Positions 1 to 5,840 of a stretch of 7,172 nt of DNA are shown here, piece by piece. This stretch comes from Verrucomicrobiota bacterium (lineage in GTDB: Bacteria; Verrucomicrobiota; Verrucomicrobiia; Chthoniobacterales; UBA10450). The translations under genes were made by a program, and so were the position numbers. The stretch is from assembly GCA_003219355.1 (NCBI GenBank), contig QHOQ01000201.1, positions 1 to 7,172 of the forward strand, written 5' to 3'. Position 1 is the stretch's first letter. Every line of letters starts with the position of its first letter. The notes below the pieces were generated by a model. The model saw only the letters and a program-made list of their open reading frames with translations. It was not told the origin of the DNA and made no database searches.

Positions 1-234
1 CAGATCATGCTGGTGCTTGCGGACGATCTCCCGCAGGCGGCGTCGAACACGATTGCGTGCGGTTGCGCTGCCGAGGCGTCGCGTCGTAACAAATCCGGCC
101 CGCGACGCCCTGGAATTTTGCACCGCGAGCACGGCGAGCAGCATTAACTTCCCGCGCTGCGCGCACCCCTCCCGTTTCACACGCTCGAATTCCGAAGTGG
201 GCGTTAACCGTCGGCTTTTCGGGAACGGAAGCAT
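1..234 (-). CDS. rnpA: Ribonuclease P protein component, N-terminal part (3' end cut by window edge)
   Basis: This is the protein subunit of RNase P, which binds the catalytic RNA and helps remove the 5' leader from precursor tRNAs in the cytoplasm. The 78 visible codons were read on the minus strand from an ATG at 234-232. They begin MLPFPKSRRL, the usual N-terminal form of the family, followed by SEFERVKREG (14-23). The signature RNR motif is present as ATARNRVRRRLREIVR (57-72), preceded by RAGFVTTRRLG (45-55), which matches the typical 'R.GF..(S/T)(K/R)(K/R)(V/L)G' strand. The family is usually about 110-130 residues, so roughly 40 are missing beyond base 1. A second in-frame ATG lies at 249-247, but the 234 start fits the family better. 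No good Shine-Dalgarno site is seen. rnpA normally follows rpmH; here the upstream neighbour is a terminator and a lipoprotein gene. Confidence 0.93.
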   Translation of the reverse strand, partial: MLPFPKSRRLTPTSEFERVKREGCAQRGKLMLLAVLAVQNSRASRAGFVTTRRLGSATARNRVRRRLREIVRKHQHDL

Positions 235-303
235 TCGTGCTTCTGACATTATCGATGGTTGATCTAATGGTTTACGACACCCGGTGGCGTCTTTGCCGGT
301 ACA

Positions 304-338
304 GCAAAAGTCTTCCCCCGAAGAGATTCGGGAGAAGA
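304..338 (-). terminator. Rho-independent terminator downstream of the lipoprotein gene
   Basis: Read on the minus strand, a 12-bp stem (arms at 327-338 and 311-322) encloses a four-base loop at 323-326. It is followed at once by C and four T residues (310-306). The one imperfect pair is G-U on the minus-strand RNA but would be an A-C mismatch on the plus-strand RNA. Together with the T run, this points to minus-strand use. It lies about 108 bases after the lipoprotein stop and about 70 bases before the rnpA start, so it probably ends the lipoprotein (and any ald read-through) transcript. It leaves rnpA to be expressed from a promoter within about 235-305, where I could not identify convincing -35/-10 boxes. 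Confidence 0.65.
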
Positions 339-445
339 CTCTGCAAATAATTCCGCTCGAAACTTAGCGACGTGCTAGGCCAACGAGAAGAGAAATGTAA
401 TTCTTCACACGGACAAAGCGAATTTCTGAACGGGCTTCGCCGCGG

Positions 446-613
446 TTAAGGAGTTGGCGACGGCGAAGTCGTTTCCGCGGGACTCGTAGTTGTCGTTGTT
501 TCCGCCGAAGCGGTGGCAGTTGGACTCGCCGCTGCCGGCTCGGTAGTTTCAGTCTTTTGCTCGCACGCCGCGAGGAGCGCGGCACTGGCCAGGATGCAGA
601 TGTATTTTTTCAT
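446..613 (-). CDS. Small Thr/Ser/Pro-rich lipoprotein
   Basis: This is a predicted 55-residue secreted lipoprotein of unknown function. The start is ATG at 613-611 and the stop is TAA at 448-446. Residues 1-16 form a compact signal peptide: MKKY, then a hydrophobic core, then the lipobox LAAC with the lipidated Cys at position 17. The mature part is only 39 residues, nearly all Thr, Ser, Ala, Pro and Glu, with several short TT and SPSP-like runs. It is therefore probably unstructured. The residue after Cys is Glu rather than Asp, which by the Enterobacteria sorting rule would favour the outer membrane; whether that rule holds here is unknown. An open frame continues further upstream into the end of ald, but the signal peptide fixes the start used here. 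The gene sits 106 bases downstream of ald and ahead of a terminator. No clear ribosome-binding site is visible. A weak -35/-10 pair (655-660 and 632-637) may serve it. Confidence 0.72.
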   Translation of the reverse strand: MKKYICILASAALLAACEQKTETTEPAAASPTATASAETTTTTSPAETTSPSPTP

Positions 614-719
614 AGTGTAGTTGGAAACGGGATATTGCTTTAATTGATTAATCGGGGCAAGGCACTTTTTGGCCCTGTCGGAGTTTCTTTTTCGGTAGCA
701 AATTGTTGATGTTTGGGGA

Positions 720-1817
720 TTAAAGCGGCGATTCATACTTGAGGCCGTGCGCCTCGGCCACGGCCTCGCAGGTAAGCCGCCCATCGCGGGTGTTGATTCC
801 CCCAATAAGGGCCGGTTGTTTTTTGCACGCCCCCTCCAAACCCAGATCAGCTAGCAACTCAACATAACGATAGGTCACATTCGTCAGCGCTTGTGTGGCG
901 GTGCGCGCATAGGCCGCGGGCATGTTCGCGACAGAATAATGGGTCACGTTTTCTTCAATATAAACCGGATCGAGATGTGTCGTTGGTCGCGACGTCTCGG
1001 CACATCCACCTTGGTCAATCGAGATATCCACCAGCACGCTGCCCGGCTTCATTTTTTTCAACATTGCACGCGTGACTAATTTTGGAGCCTTTGCCCCTGG
1101 AACAAGCACAGCGCCGATTAACAAATCACATCCCGGCATCAAATCGTGCAGGTTCGCTTCGTTGGAATAAAGAGTGTCCGCATTATTCATTGTGATGTCG
1201 AGAAAGCGCATGCGTTCGAGATCTACCTCAAGGATCGTAACGTCCGCTCCGAGACCGATCGCCATCCGCGCGGCGTTAATGCCTGAAGTTCCTCCGCCGA
1301 GTACGACAACGCGTCCGGGCAAAACCCCGGGCACACCGCCCAAGAGTACGCCACTGCCACCGTTGTGCTTCGCCAAAAAATACGCGCCCATCACGGCCGA
1401 CATTCGGCCAGCGATTTCACTCATTGGCTCGAGCAGGGGTAACTTGTTGCCAACTTGAATCGTCTCGTAGGCGACACCAGTCACTCCGGATGTTAGCAAT
1501 GCCTCCGTGAGCGGTTTGCTGGCAGCGAGATGTAAATACGTGAAGAGGATCTGCCCTTTGCGCAACAGTGGAAACTCCGCCTCCAGCGGTTCCTTCACCT
1601 TCACAATCAAGTCCGCGCGCGAAAAAACCTCGTTCGCTTGATCGACAATCTCCGCGCCGGCTTTGGCGTATTCTTCATCTCGATATCCAGAGCCGACGCC
1701 GGCATGTCTTTGCACCAGTACCGAATGCCCACGTCGGGTGAGTTGATTCGCCGCCGAAGGCAGCAACGCGACCCGCTGCTCCTGCTCTTTAATTTCTTTC
1801 GGAATGCCGATAACCAT
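720..1817 (-). CDS. ald: Alanine dehydrogenase (NAD+-dependent)
   Basis: This enzyme catalyses L-alanine + NAD+ + H2O to pyruvate + NH4+ + NADH (EC 1.4.1.1), a cytosolic route for using alanine or, in reverse, for assimilating ammonium. The 365 residues match the normal family length of about 370. The start MVIGIPKEIK is the canonical N-terminus. Visible active-site residues are Arg15 (RVAL), Lys75 (KVKEP), His96 (TYLHLA) and an Asp at about 268 in VDISIDQGG. The Rossmann nucleotide loop is GGGTSG at 174-179. The next beta strand ends ILEVD, with Glu197 where many homologues have the ribose-binding Asp; this fits NAD binding but is a mild deviation. The C-terminal signature reads NMPAAYARTATQALTN, somewhat diverged from the common NMPGAVPRTST form. 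The gene is single-domain and intact. The upstream yqgE gene on the same strand ends 105 bases before it, and the gap contains an inverted repeat. No Shine-Dalgarno site is seen. Confidence 0.95.
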   Translation of the reverse strand: MVIGIPKEIKEQEQRVALLPSAANQLTRRGHSVLVQRHAGVGSGYRDEEYAKAGAEIVDQANEVFSRADLIVKVKEPLEAEFPLLRKGQILFTYLHLAASKPLTEALLTSGVTGVAYETIQVGNKLPLLEPMSEIAGRMSAVMGAYFLAKHNGGSGVLLGGVPGVLPGRVVVLGGGTSGINAARMAIGLGADVTILEVDLERMRFLDITMNNADTLYSNEANLHDLMPGCDLLIGAVLVPGAKAPKLVTRAMLKKMKPGSVLVDISIDQGGCAETSRPTTHLDPVYIEENVTHYSVANMPAAYARTATQALTNVTYRYVELLADLGLEGACKKQPALIGGINTRDGRLTCEAVAEAHGLKYESPL

Positions 1818-1823
1818 GGGACA

Positions 1824-1923
1824 AAGTGAATGGCGATAACTGATTAGTGAAATGAGTGAATAGTGATAAAACGAGGCGAAATGCGCGACCAGCAGAATCT
1901 ACCAATCACCAATCACTACTCAC
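1824..1923. repeat. Imperfect inverted repeat of AGTGA/TCACT words between yqgE and ald
   Basis: The gap between the yqgE stop and the ald start is built largely from AGTGA-like words on its left side (1825-1867) and TCACT/TCACC words on its right side (1901-1923). The best paired arms are 1856-1867 and 1912-1923: 12 positions with a single mismatch that becomes G-U in minus-strand RNA. A loop of 44 bases separates them. The right arm touches the yqgE stop codon. The left side also shares an AGTGAATGG-GA-CTGAT pattern, inverted, with the 3483-3508 segment between the two plus-strand genes. This suggests a family of short intergenic repeats rather than a gene-specific terminator; no T run follows the stem. 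Confidence 0.45.
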
Positions 1924-2483
1924 TAGTTCAATGACGGATCGTCCGGCGCCGCCGCAAGCATCTTATACCACGGCCCAAGACGGCGCATGATGTCGAACCA
2001 AAGTTTCGGCAGGCGATCAAGCTTGAGGACAGAACGATTGGGTTTTTGCAGGAGCCAGGCTTTCTGCTTCATCTCAGCCTCAAGCTGACCCGCTTCCCAA
2101 CCAGCATAGCCTACAAATGCACAGATCGAGCTTCCTTTCTGACCGGCCGCCCCGCTCGATTGCTCAAAGTCGACGTTGTGATTTAGCGTAAGCCCCTCGC
2201 CTTTTTCCCATTCCAACGCCGCGAACATGAGTTGGTTTTTCCCGACCGGTCCGCCCAGAAAAACAGGAACATCCGCCAGTCCTTCGGGTGGTGTTTCATT
2301 TACGAGATCCGCCACTTGTTTATCCAGCGGGCGATTAATGATGACACCGAGGGCGCCGTCATTTGGATCATGCGCAGAGATCAACAGGACCGCGCGGCGA
2401 AAATTCGGATCGAGCATATTCGGATGAGCGACGAGCAATGAACCGGCGAGACTCCGCGGTGTTTCGCCACCCAAATTACGCAT
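1923..2483 (-). CDS. yqgE: YqgE/AlgH family protein (UPF0301)
   Basis: This 186-residue protein belongs to the YqgE/AlgH (DUF179) family. It is a small soluble protein widespread in Gram-negative bacteria whose biochemical function is not established; AlgH was named for a link to alginate regulation in Pseudomonas. The family landmarks are all present in order: LAGSLLVAHPNMLDPNF (12-28), DGALGVIINRP (42-52), VFLGGPV (74-80) and AFVGYAGWEAGQLEAE (122-137), with KAWLL just after. Length matches the usual 180-200 residues. The ATG at 2483-2481 is the first possible start, since an in-frame TAG lies two codons upstream. A GGAGGG at 2501-2496 is the best ribosome-binding site in the window, although its 12-base spacing is slightly long. 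The gene heads the minus-strand series yqgE, ald, lipoprotein and is divergent from the DUF4230 gene. Confidence 0.93.
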   Translation of the reverse strand: MRNLGGETPRSLAGSLLVAHPNMLDPNFRRAVLLISAHDPNDGALGVIINRPLDKQVADLVNETPPEGLADVPVFLGGPVGKNQLMFAALEWEKGEGLTLNHNVDFEQSSGAAGQKGSSICAFVGYAGWEAGQLEAEMKQKAWLLQKPNRSVLKLDRLPKLWFDIMRRLGPWYKMLAAAPDDPSLN

Positions 2484-2631
2484 ACAAAACTAGAACCCTC
2501 CAAGCGAGAACGCGCAAGCGTCACATTGCGTTCGAACACACAATAAGCCGAGATTTAACGGATGGGCGCGAAAGATCGATATCTTCTTTGCAATCCCGAC
2601 AGCGCCTCGGATAAGTTCAAGCAAAAACTTG

Positions 2632-2660
2632 TTGCCACTAGCCGTAAGCTCGTTTACTAG
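2632..2660 (+). promoter_or_regulatory. Possible promoter for the DUF4230 leader
   Basis: TTGCCA (2632-2637) matches five of six bases of the sigma-70 -35 consensus. It is followed after 17 bases by TACTAG (2655-2660), a poor -10 match. If real, transcription would start near 2667, upstream of the strong hairpin at 2697-2729, and the mRNA would have to read through that hairpin to reach the start codon at 2757. An alternative pair further upstream is TTGCAA (2588-2593) and GATAAG (2610-2615) with a 16-base spacer. Both are eye calls only. Confidence 0.25.
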
Positions 2661-2696
2661 CGTCAAAGTTTTCCACGATTGTTCTGGGGGGAACAG

Positions 2697-2738
2697 CCGC
2701 CCTTCACGCCCATCGGGCGTGGGGGGCGGTACTTTTTT
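2697..2738 (+). terminator. Strong hairpin plus T tract just upstream of the DUF4230 gene
   Basis: The arms 2697-2711 and 2715-2729 pair at all 15 positions (13 Watson-Crick, two adjacent T-G wobbles at 2703/2723 and 2704/2722) around a three-base loop at 2712-2714. The stem is very G+C-rich. After two bases (TA) and one C come six T residues (2733-2738). This is a textbook intrinsic terminator on the plus strand. No plus-strand gene is visible upstream for it to end: the neighbour to the left is the divergent yqgE. It lies 18 bases before the ATG at 2757. It may end a short non-coding transcript from the 2484-2697 region, or act as a leader attenuator or mRNA-stabilising structure for the downstream gene. 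Confidence 0.7.
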
Positions 2739-2756
2739 GCGGTAACTCTGAGCCGT

Positions 2757-3440
2757 ATGAAAAAATTTTCTGCGCGGGGGCCACGATTTTCCTGGCCGAT
2801 TGCTTTCGCGTTGATCGCATTCATGATCGCGTCGGTCGTGGTGGTCGTTTTTCTCCGTCTAGAAACTTGGCCAGCACGCACGGCGACACAGGGAACCGCC
2901 GAGCTGGAACGTCTTGGCAAAGATGTGCGTTCGGCTTTCATCGACATCGCGCACCTGCAGCCACGCATCACGATCAACAACCGCGTCTACATGGAACAAA
3001 CAACGCCAGTGAGCGAACTGGTGGTTCTTTCACGGCGGATCGAAGTGGAACATGAATTCTTACACACTTGGATGGGCAGCTCGAAGCGCGTAAAGCTGCA
3101 CGGCACATTTACGGTTAAAGCCGGCTTCGATTTGCAGCAGAAACTGGCAGTCGATGTTCAACCGGACCAAATCGTCATCCAGCTCCCACATGCTCAGATT
3201 CTTGACGTCGCACAGGACCAGGTGGACGTCCTCGCGTTTGAAAACGGGTTTTGGAATCGAATTTCGGGAAGCGATGTCCAAAACGAATTGTCGACCTTGC
3301 CTCAACTGGCCCGGCAAAAAGCGGCAGAGACTGGCTTGCCGGCCGAAGCGGAACGCGCGTTACAGCAACAACTCGACGAGCGCATTCACGCGCCACAGCC
3401 GCTGCGATTGATTTTCACGAGCACAGTAAGGAAAGATTAA
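2757..3440 (+). CDS. DUF4230-family single-pass membrane protein
   Basis: This is a 227-residue protein that I match to the DUF4230 family by pattern; its function is not established. A short basic N-terminus (MKKFSARGPR) precedes one hydrophobic helix at about residues 13-35, so it is likely anchored in the inner membrane with the rest on the periplasmic side. The domain spans about 70-222. It contains a strand-rich stretch ending in SELVVLSRRIEVEHE (86-100), then GTFTVKAGFDLQQKLAVDV (116-134) and the characteristic IVIQLPHAQILDVAQDQVDVL (139-159). A helical region (about 175-210) follows, and the protein ends LRLIFTSTVRKD. The ATG at 2757 was chosen over an in-frame TTG at 2679 because the longer version would translate the G+C-rich hairpin and place 26 polar residues before the signal anchor. 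It is followed by the AsmA-like gene on the same strand after 96 bases with no terminator in the gap. Confidence 0.78.
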   Translation: MKKFSARGPRFSWPIAFALIAFMIASVVVVVFLRLETWPARTATQGTAELERLGKDVRSAFIDIAHLQPRITINNRVYMEQTTPVSELVVLSRRIEVEHEFLHTWMGSSKRVKLHGTFTVKAGFDLQQKLAVDVQPDQIVIQLPHAQILDVAQDQVDVLAFENGFWNRISGSDVQNELSTLPQLARQKAAETGLPAEAERALQQQLDERIHAPQPLRLIFTSTVRKD

Positions 3441-3482
3441 CCAGTTGGTAAGCGCGATCAGTAAACCAGTGAGCAATTGCCG

Positions 3483-3508
3483 TTTATCAGTCACCATTCA
3501 CTCGTCAG
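3483..3508. repeat. TCACT-type intergenic repeat unit
   Basis: This segment of the 96-base gap between the DUF4230 and AsmA-like genes contains TTTATCAGTCACCATTCACT. Read on the opposite strand, it resembles the left part of the yqgE-ald gap (around 1825-1843), sharing AGTGAATGG, then GA, then CTGAT, with a three-base difference in length. I take it as another copy of the same short repeat family. The evidence is only the shared words, so chance similarity is possible. Confidence 0.3.
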
Positions 3509-3536
3509 ACCATCAATTTACGGCTAAAGCAATGTC

Positions 3537-5828
3537 GTGTCGTGGAGAACAAAATTTTTGGTCGGCGTCCTGTTCATCATGCTGGCGGCGCTGCTCGCAA
3601 CTTGGTTTACTCCGTTCGCCGTTTCCAATGGTCTTCGTTTGTCGGTTTGGTGGAAGGCGCGGCAGGAAGGGCTCATTGTCACGATCGACAGGATAGACGC
3701 GCCGTTCTTGCGTCCGGTGGTGCTCCGTGGTCTCCATATTACGAGCGCCTCCGACAACGCATTCCGGATCAATCTCACTGCGACACAAGTGAGTCTCGAT
3801 TTAAATCTCACGAGGATCTTGCTGCGCGAGCGCGGCCATGCCCTTCGCAATCTCTCGATTCAACAATTGCATGGGGATCTCCGCCGTAGCCACCCAACCG
3901 GACGAGCCATCACTCAGCGTGGCTGGGCGACGCTACACAGATTGTTTCCCCAGAGTCTTAACGTCACCAGCTCGGACCTACGTGTTCAAGACGGGCCGAC
4001 AGTGATTTTGCTGCGAAATTGTTTCCTGTCCGCGAGCGAAACCGAGGCCGGTCGCTTTAATACTGCCGAGATCATGGTCGCATCGCCTTGGTTTCGCCAA
4101 ACTTTTTCGCAGCTGCGCGGTGCCACTAGCTGGCAGGCCAATCGGCTGACGCTCGCCGGGCTCACTTTAACGCGAGGCTTCGACCTCCAATCCATCACCG
4201 CTGATTTGTCCCGCATTGGAAAACAACGCATTGGCCTGGAATTTGATGTCGATGCGTTCGGCGGAAAACTCCGAGGAAGCATCTCGCATGAGTGGCGCTC
4301 ACCACATTCCAATTGGAAGATTGCGGGATCAGCTAGTGACATTTCGCTCGCACAAACGTCGGAGGCGATCGGATTCACCGATCGAGTCGACGGTTTGCTT
4401 CACGCCTGCAATTTTACTTTTCGTGGAAACTCGCGCGAGTCGGCTCGTGCAACTGCATCGCTCTGGACGGAACTGACCAGGCTTACCTGGCGGAACCGCA
4501 CGGCTGAAGCGATCATGGTCGGCGCCGCGCTCTACAATCGGCAGATCCAACTCCAGCAGCTTTATATAAAGCAAAAAGCAAACCAGCTCACTTTGAGCGG
4601 CGAAGCCTCTTTCCCATCCAATTCATCGGAGTGGTTGAGTCCGGATTTTCGCGGAGACATCGCTGCTTCGATCAATAATCTCGGCGATTTCGCCAGTCTT
4701 TTTGGTGCCGATCCGGGTGATTTTGGCGGAAAAATCGCCATTGACGGAGCGATGAATGCGCGCGATCGCAAAATCGGCGGCCAACTGACGGCGAACGGTG
4801 CATCACTGAGAGTTTTCAAAACCTCGGTCGATACGTTAGACGCGAAGCTAAATTTAGAAGCAACGGAGTTGGGACTTGAACAGCTGGAGCTAAAGCGAAA
4901 GAGCGATATCTTGCAGGTGCAGGGAAAAATTGACCTGTCCCACGAGCACAGCTATTCCGGCACGCTCAACGCCGCAATCGGTAATTTGGCGGAATATTTG
5001 TCGATCTTCCGCGGTCCCGGCGAAAGCAATATCAAACCAACGCCGGCCAATATTGAGGCAAGGATTGATTCCAACAGCTGGGACGCTCACGGCACGATCG
5101 GTTTATACGGTTCGAGTTCGATTAATTTCACCGCCAAATTCCCGTTGCCAGTCGGAACGAGCTGGAACGCATTTCTGATCTCTCCGGTCGATCTTACCCT
5201 CGATTTTCCGGCAATCTTTCTCGCGAACGCGCCTCAGTTGTTTCATCCGGAGATTTTCCGTGACGGCATTCTGAGTGGAAAACTTTCTCTTTCCGATACG
5301 TTGCAACATCCCCGCCTCATTGGCGACGCGCAGCTACTGAACGGAAAATTACAGAATACTTTCCTAAATCTGACGGAAGCGAGTGGTTTGATCACTTTAA
5401 ATGGAACTCGTGCGTCGCTGGATTTTTTCACTGCCGCAACGAAAGATGTCGATCTTTCATTTCGCGGAGAAATCGATTATCAGGATACAAACGCACTTGC
5501 GATCAAGATTGCTGCGTCGACGCCGATCTTTGATTTGAGGACGCGCGCAATCGATTGTGTCGACAAAATTCAAATCGAATCCGTTCCCGTGACCCTCGCG
5601 CCCGCAATCGCAGAACTTGAGTTTCGCGGAGGACTCTTCCAATCCGATTGGACGATGAATTTGAAGGAGCCGATGGGCATTGAGTCAAACGGCGCTTTGA
5701 TCTTGAACAAAACAGCGCGGAAACTGCCGCTTTGTTTGGGAACCGGCCCGGATGAGGGAACTTTATTGCTTGGCGCGCACCCCCGTCCTGAGCCGGTTAA
5801 ACCGCGAAAACGCGCGCAACGGCGTTAG
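3537..5828 (+). CDS. AsmA/TamB-like envelope protein
   Basis: This is a 763-residue protein of the AsmA/TamB-like type: inner-membrane-anchored proteins that span the periplasm as long beta-sheet grooves and are implicated in moving phospholipids to the outer membrane. One hydrophobic anchor lies at about 7-25. The next 100 residues show the AsmA-like alternating pattern (IDRIDAPFLRPVVLRGL at 50-66, then strand-rich VSLDLNLTRILL at 85-96). The remainder is almost wholly short beta strands with few helices. A TamB-like repeat at about 577-650 begins GILSGKLSLSDTLQHPRLIG and runs to FRGEID. It is shorter than E. coli TamB (about 1260), I see no clear TamB C-terminal domain, and the end is a basic Pro/Arg/Lys tail (749-763). 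The start is GTG at 3537; an in-frame TAA at 3525-3527 leaves no earlier option, and the next in-frame ATG (3579) would cut the anchor. It is likely co-transcribed with the DUF4230 gene. Its stop overlaps that of dnaE by 4 bases. Confidence 0.75.
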   Translation: MSWRTKFLVGVLFIMLAALLATWFTPFAVSNGLRLSVWWKARQEGLIVTIDRIDAPFLRPVVLRGLHITSASDNAFRINLTATQVSLDLNLTRILLRERGHALRNLSIQQLHGDLRRSHPTGRAITQRGWATLHRLFPQSLNVTSSDLRVQDGPTVILLRNCFLSASETEAGRFNTAEIMVASPWFRQTFSQLRGATSWQANRLTLAGLTLTRGFDLQSITADLSRIGKQRIGLEFDVDAFGGKLRGSISHEWRSPHSNWKIAGSASDISLAQTSEAIGFTDRVDGLLHACNFTFRGNSRESARATASLWTELTRLTWRNRTAEAIMVGAALYNRQIQLQQLYIKQKANQLTLSGEASFPSNSSEWLSPDFRGDIAASINNLGDFASLFGADPGDFGGKIAIDGAMNARDRKIGGQLTANGASLRVFKTSVDTLDAKLNLEATELGLEQLELKRKSDILQVQGKIDLSHEHSYSGTLNAAIGNLAEYLSIFRGPGESNIKPTPANIEARIDSNSWDAHGTIGLYGSSSINFTAKFPLPVGTSWNAFLISPVDLTLDFPAIFLANAPQLFHPEIFRDGILSGKLSLSDTLQHPRLIGDAQLLNGKLQNTFLNLTEASGLITLNGTRASLDFFTAATKDVDLSFRGEIDYQDTNALAIKIAASTPIFDLRTRAIDCVDKIQIESVPVTLAPAIAELEFRGGLFQSDWTMNLKEPMGIESNGALILNKTARKLPLCLGTGPDEGTLLLGAHPRPEPVKPRKRAQRR

Positions 5829-5840
5829 GCATTTCGCCGT
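5819..5840. terminator. Possible weak bidirectional hairpin at the AsmA-like/dnaE convergent junction
   Basis: ACGGCG (5819-5824) and its exact complement CGCCGT (5835-5840) can form a six-bp stem with a ten-base loop. The loop contains both stop codons: TAG on plus at 5826-5828 and TAA on minus at 5827-5825. The structure is symmetrical enough to act on both transcripts. However, no T run follows on either strand, so it would be a weak or factor-dependent terminator at best. Confidence 0.25.

Noticed and set aside
17..262. Plus-strand open frame of 81 codons
   Set aside because: It is antisense to rnpA, whose minus-strand product matches a known family.
364..585. Arg-rich minus-strand open frame considered as rpmH (L34)
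   Set aside because: It lacks the L34 pattern (KRT-QPS, HGF--R) and overlaps the lipoprotein gene in another frame. Its arginines come from reading the Thr/Ser/Pro codons out of frame.
2530..2537. GTTCGAAC, resembling a tRNA T-loop
   Set aside because: The flanks do not pair into a T-stem, and no acceptor stem, anticodon arm or CCA end can be built around it.
2572..2585. AAGAT-CGAT-ATCTT palindrome in the yqgE-DUF4230 gap
   Set aside because: It has only a five-bp A+T-rich stem with no T run and no second copy; chance is likely. It could be an operator, but nothing else supports that.
2679..2756. TTG start giving a 26-residue N-terminal extension of the DUF4230 protein
   Set aside because: The extension would translate the terminator-like hairpin and precede the MKK-hydrophobic anchor; the ATG at 2757 gives a normal signal anchor.
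3532..3696. ATG five bases upstream of the AsmA-like GTG start, in another frame
   Set aside because: It encodes a Cys/Ser/Arg-rich sequence with no recognisable features and overlaps the well-supported AsmA-like frame.
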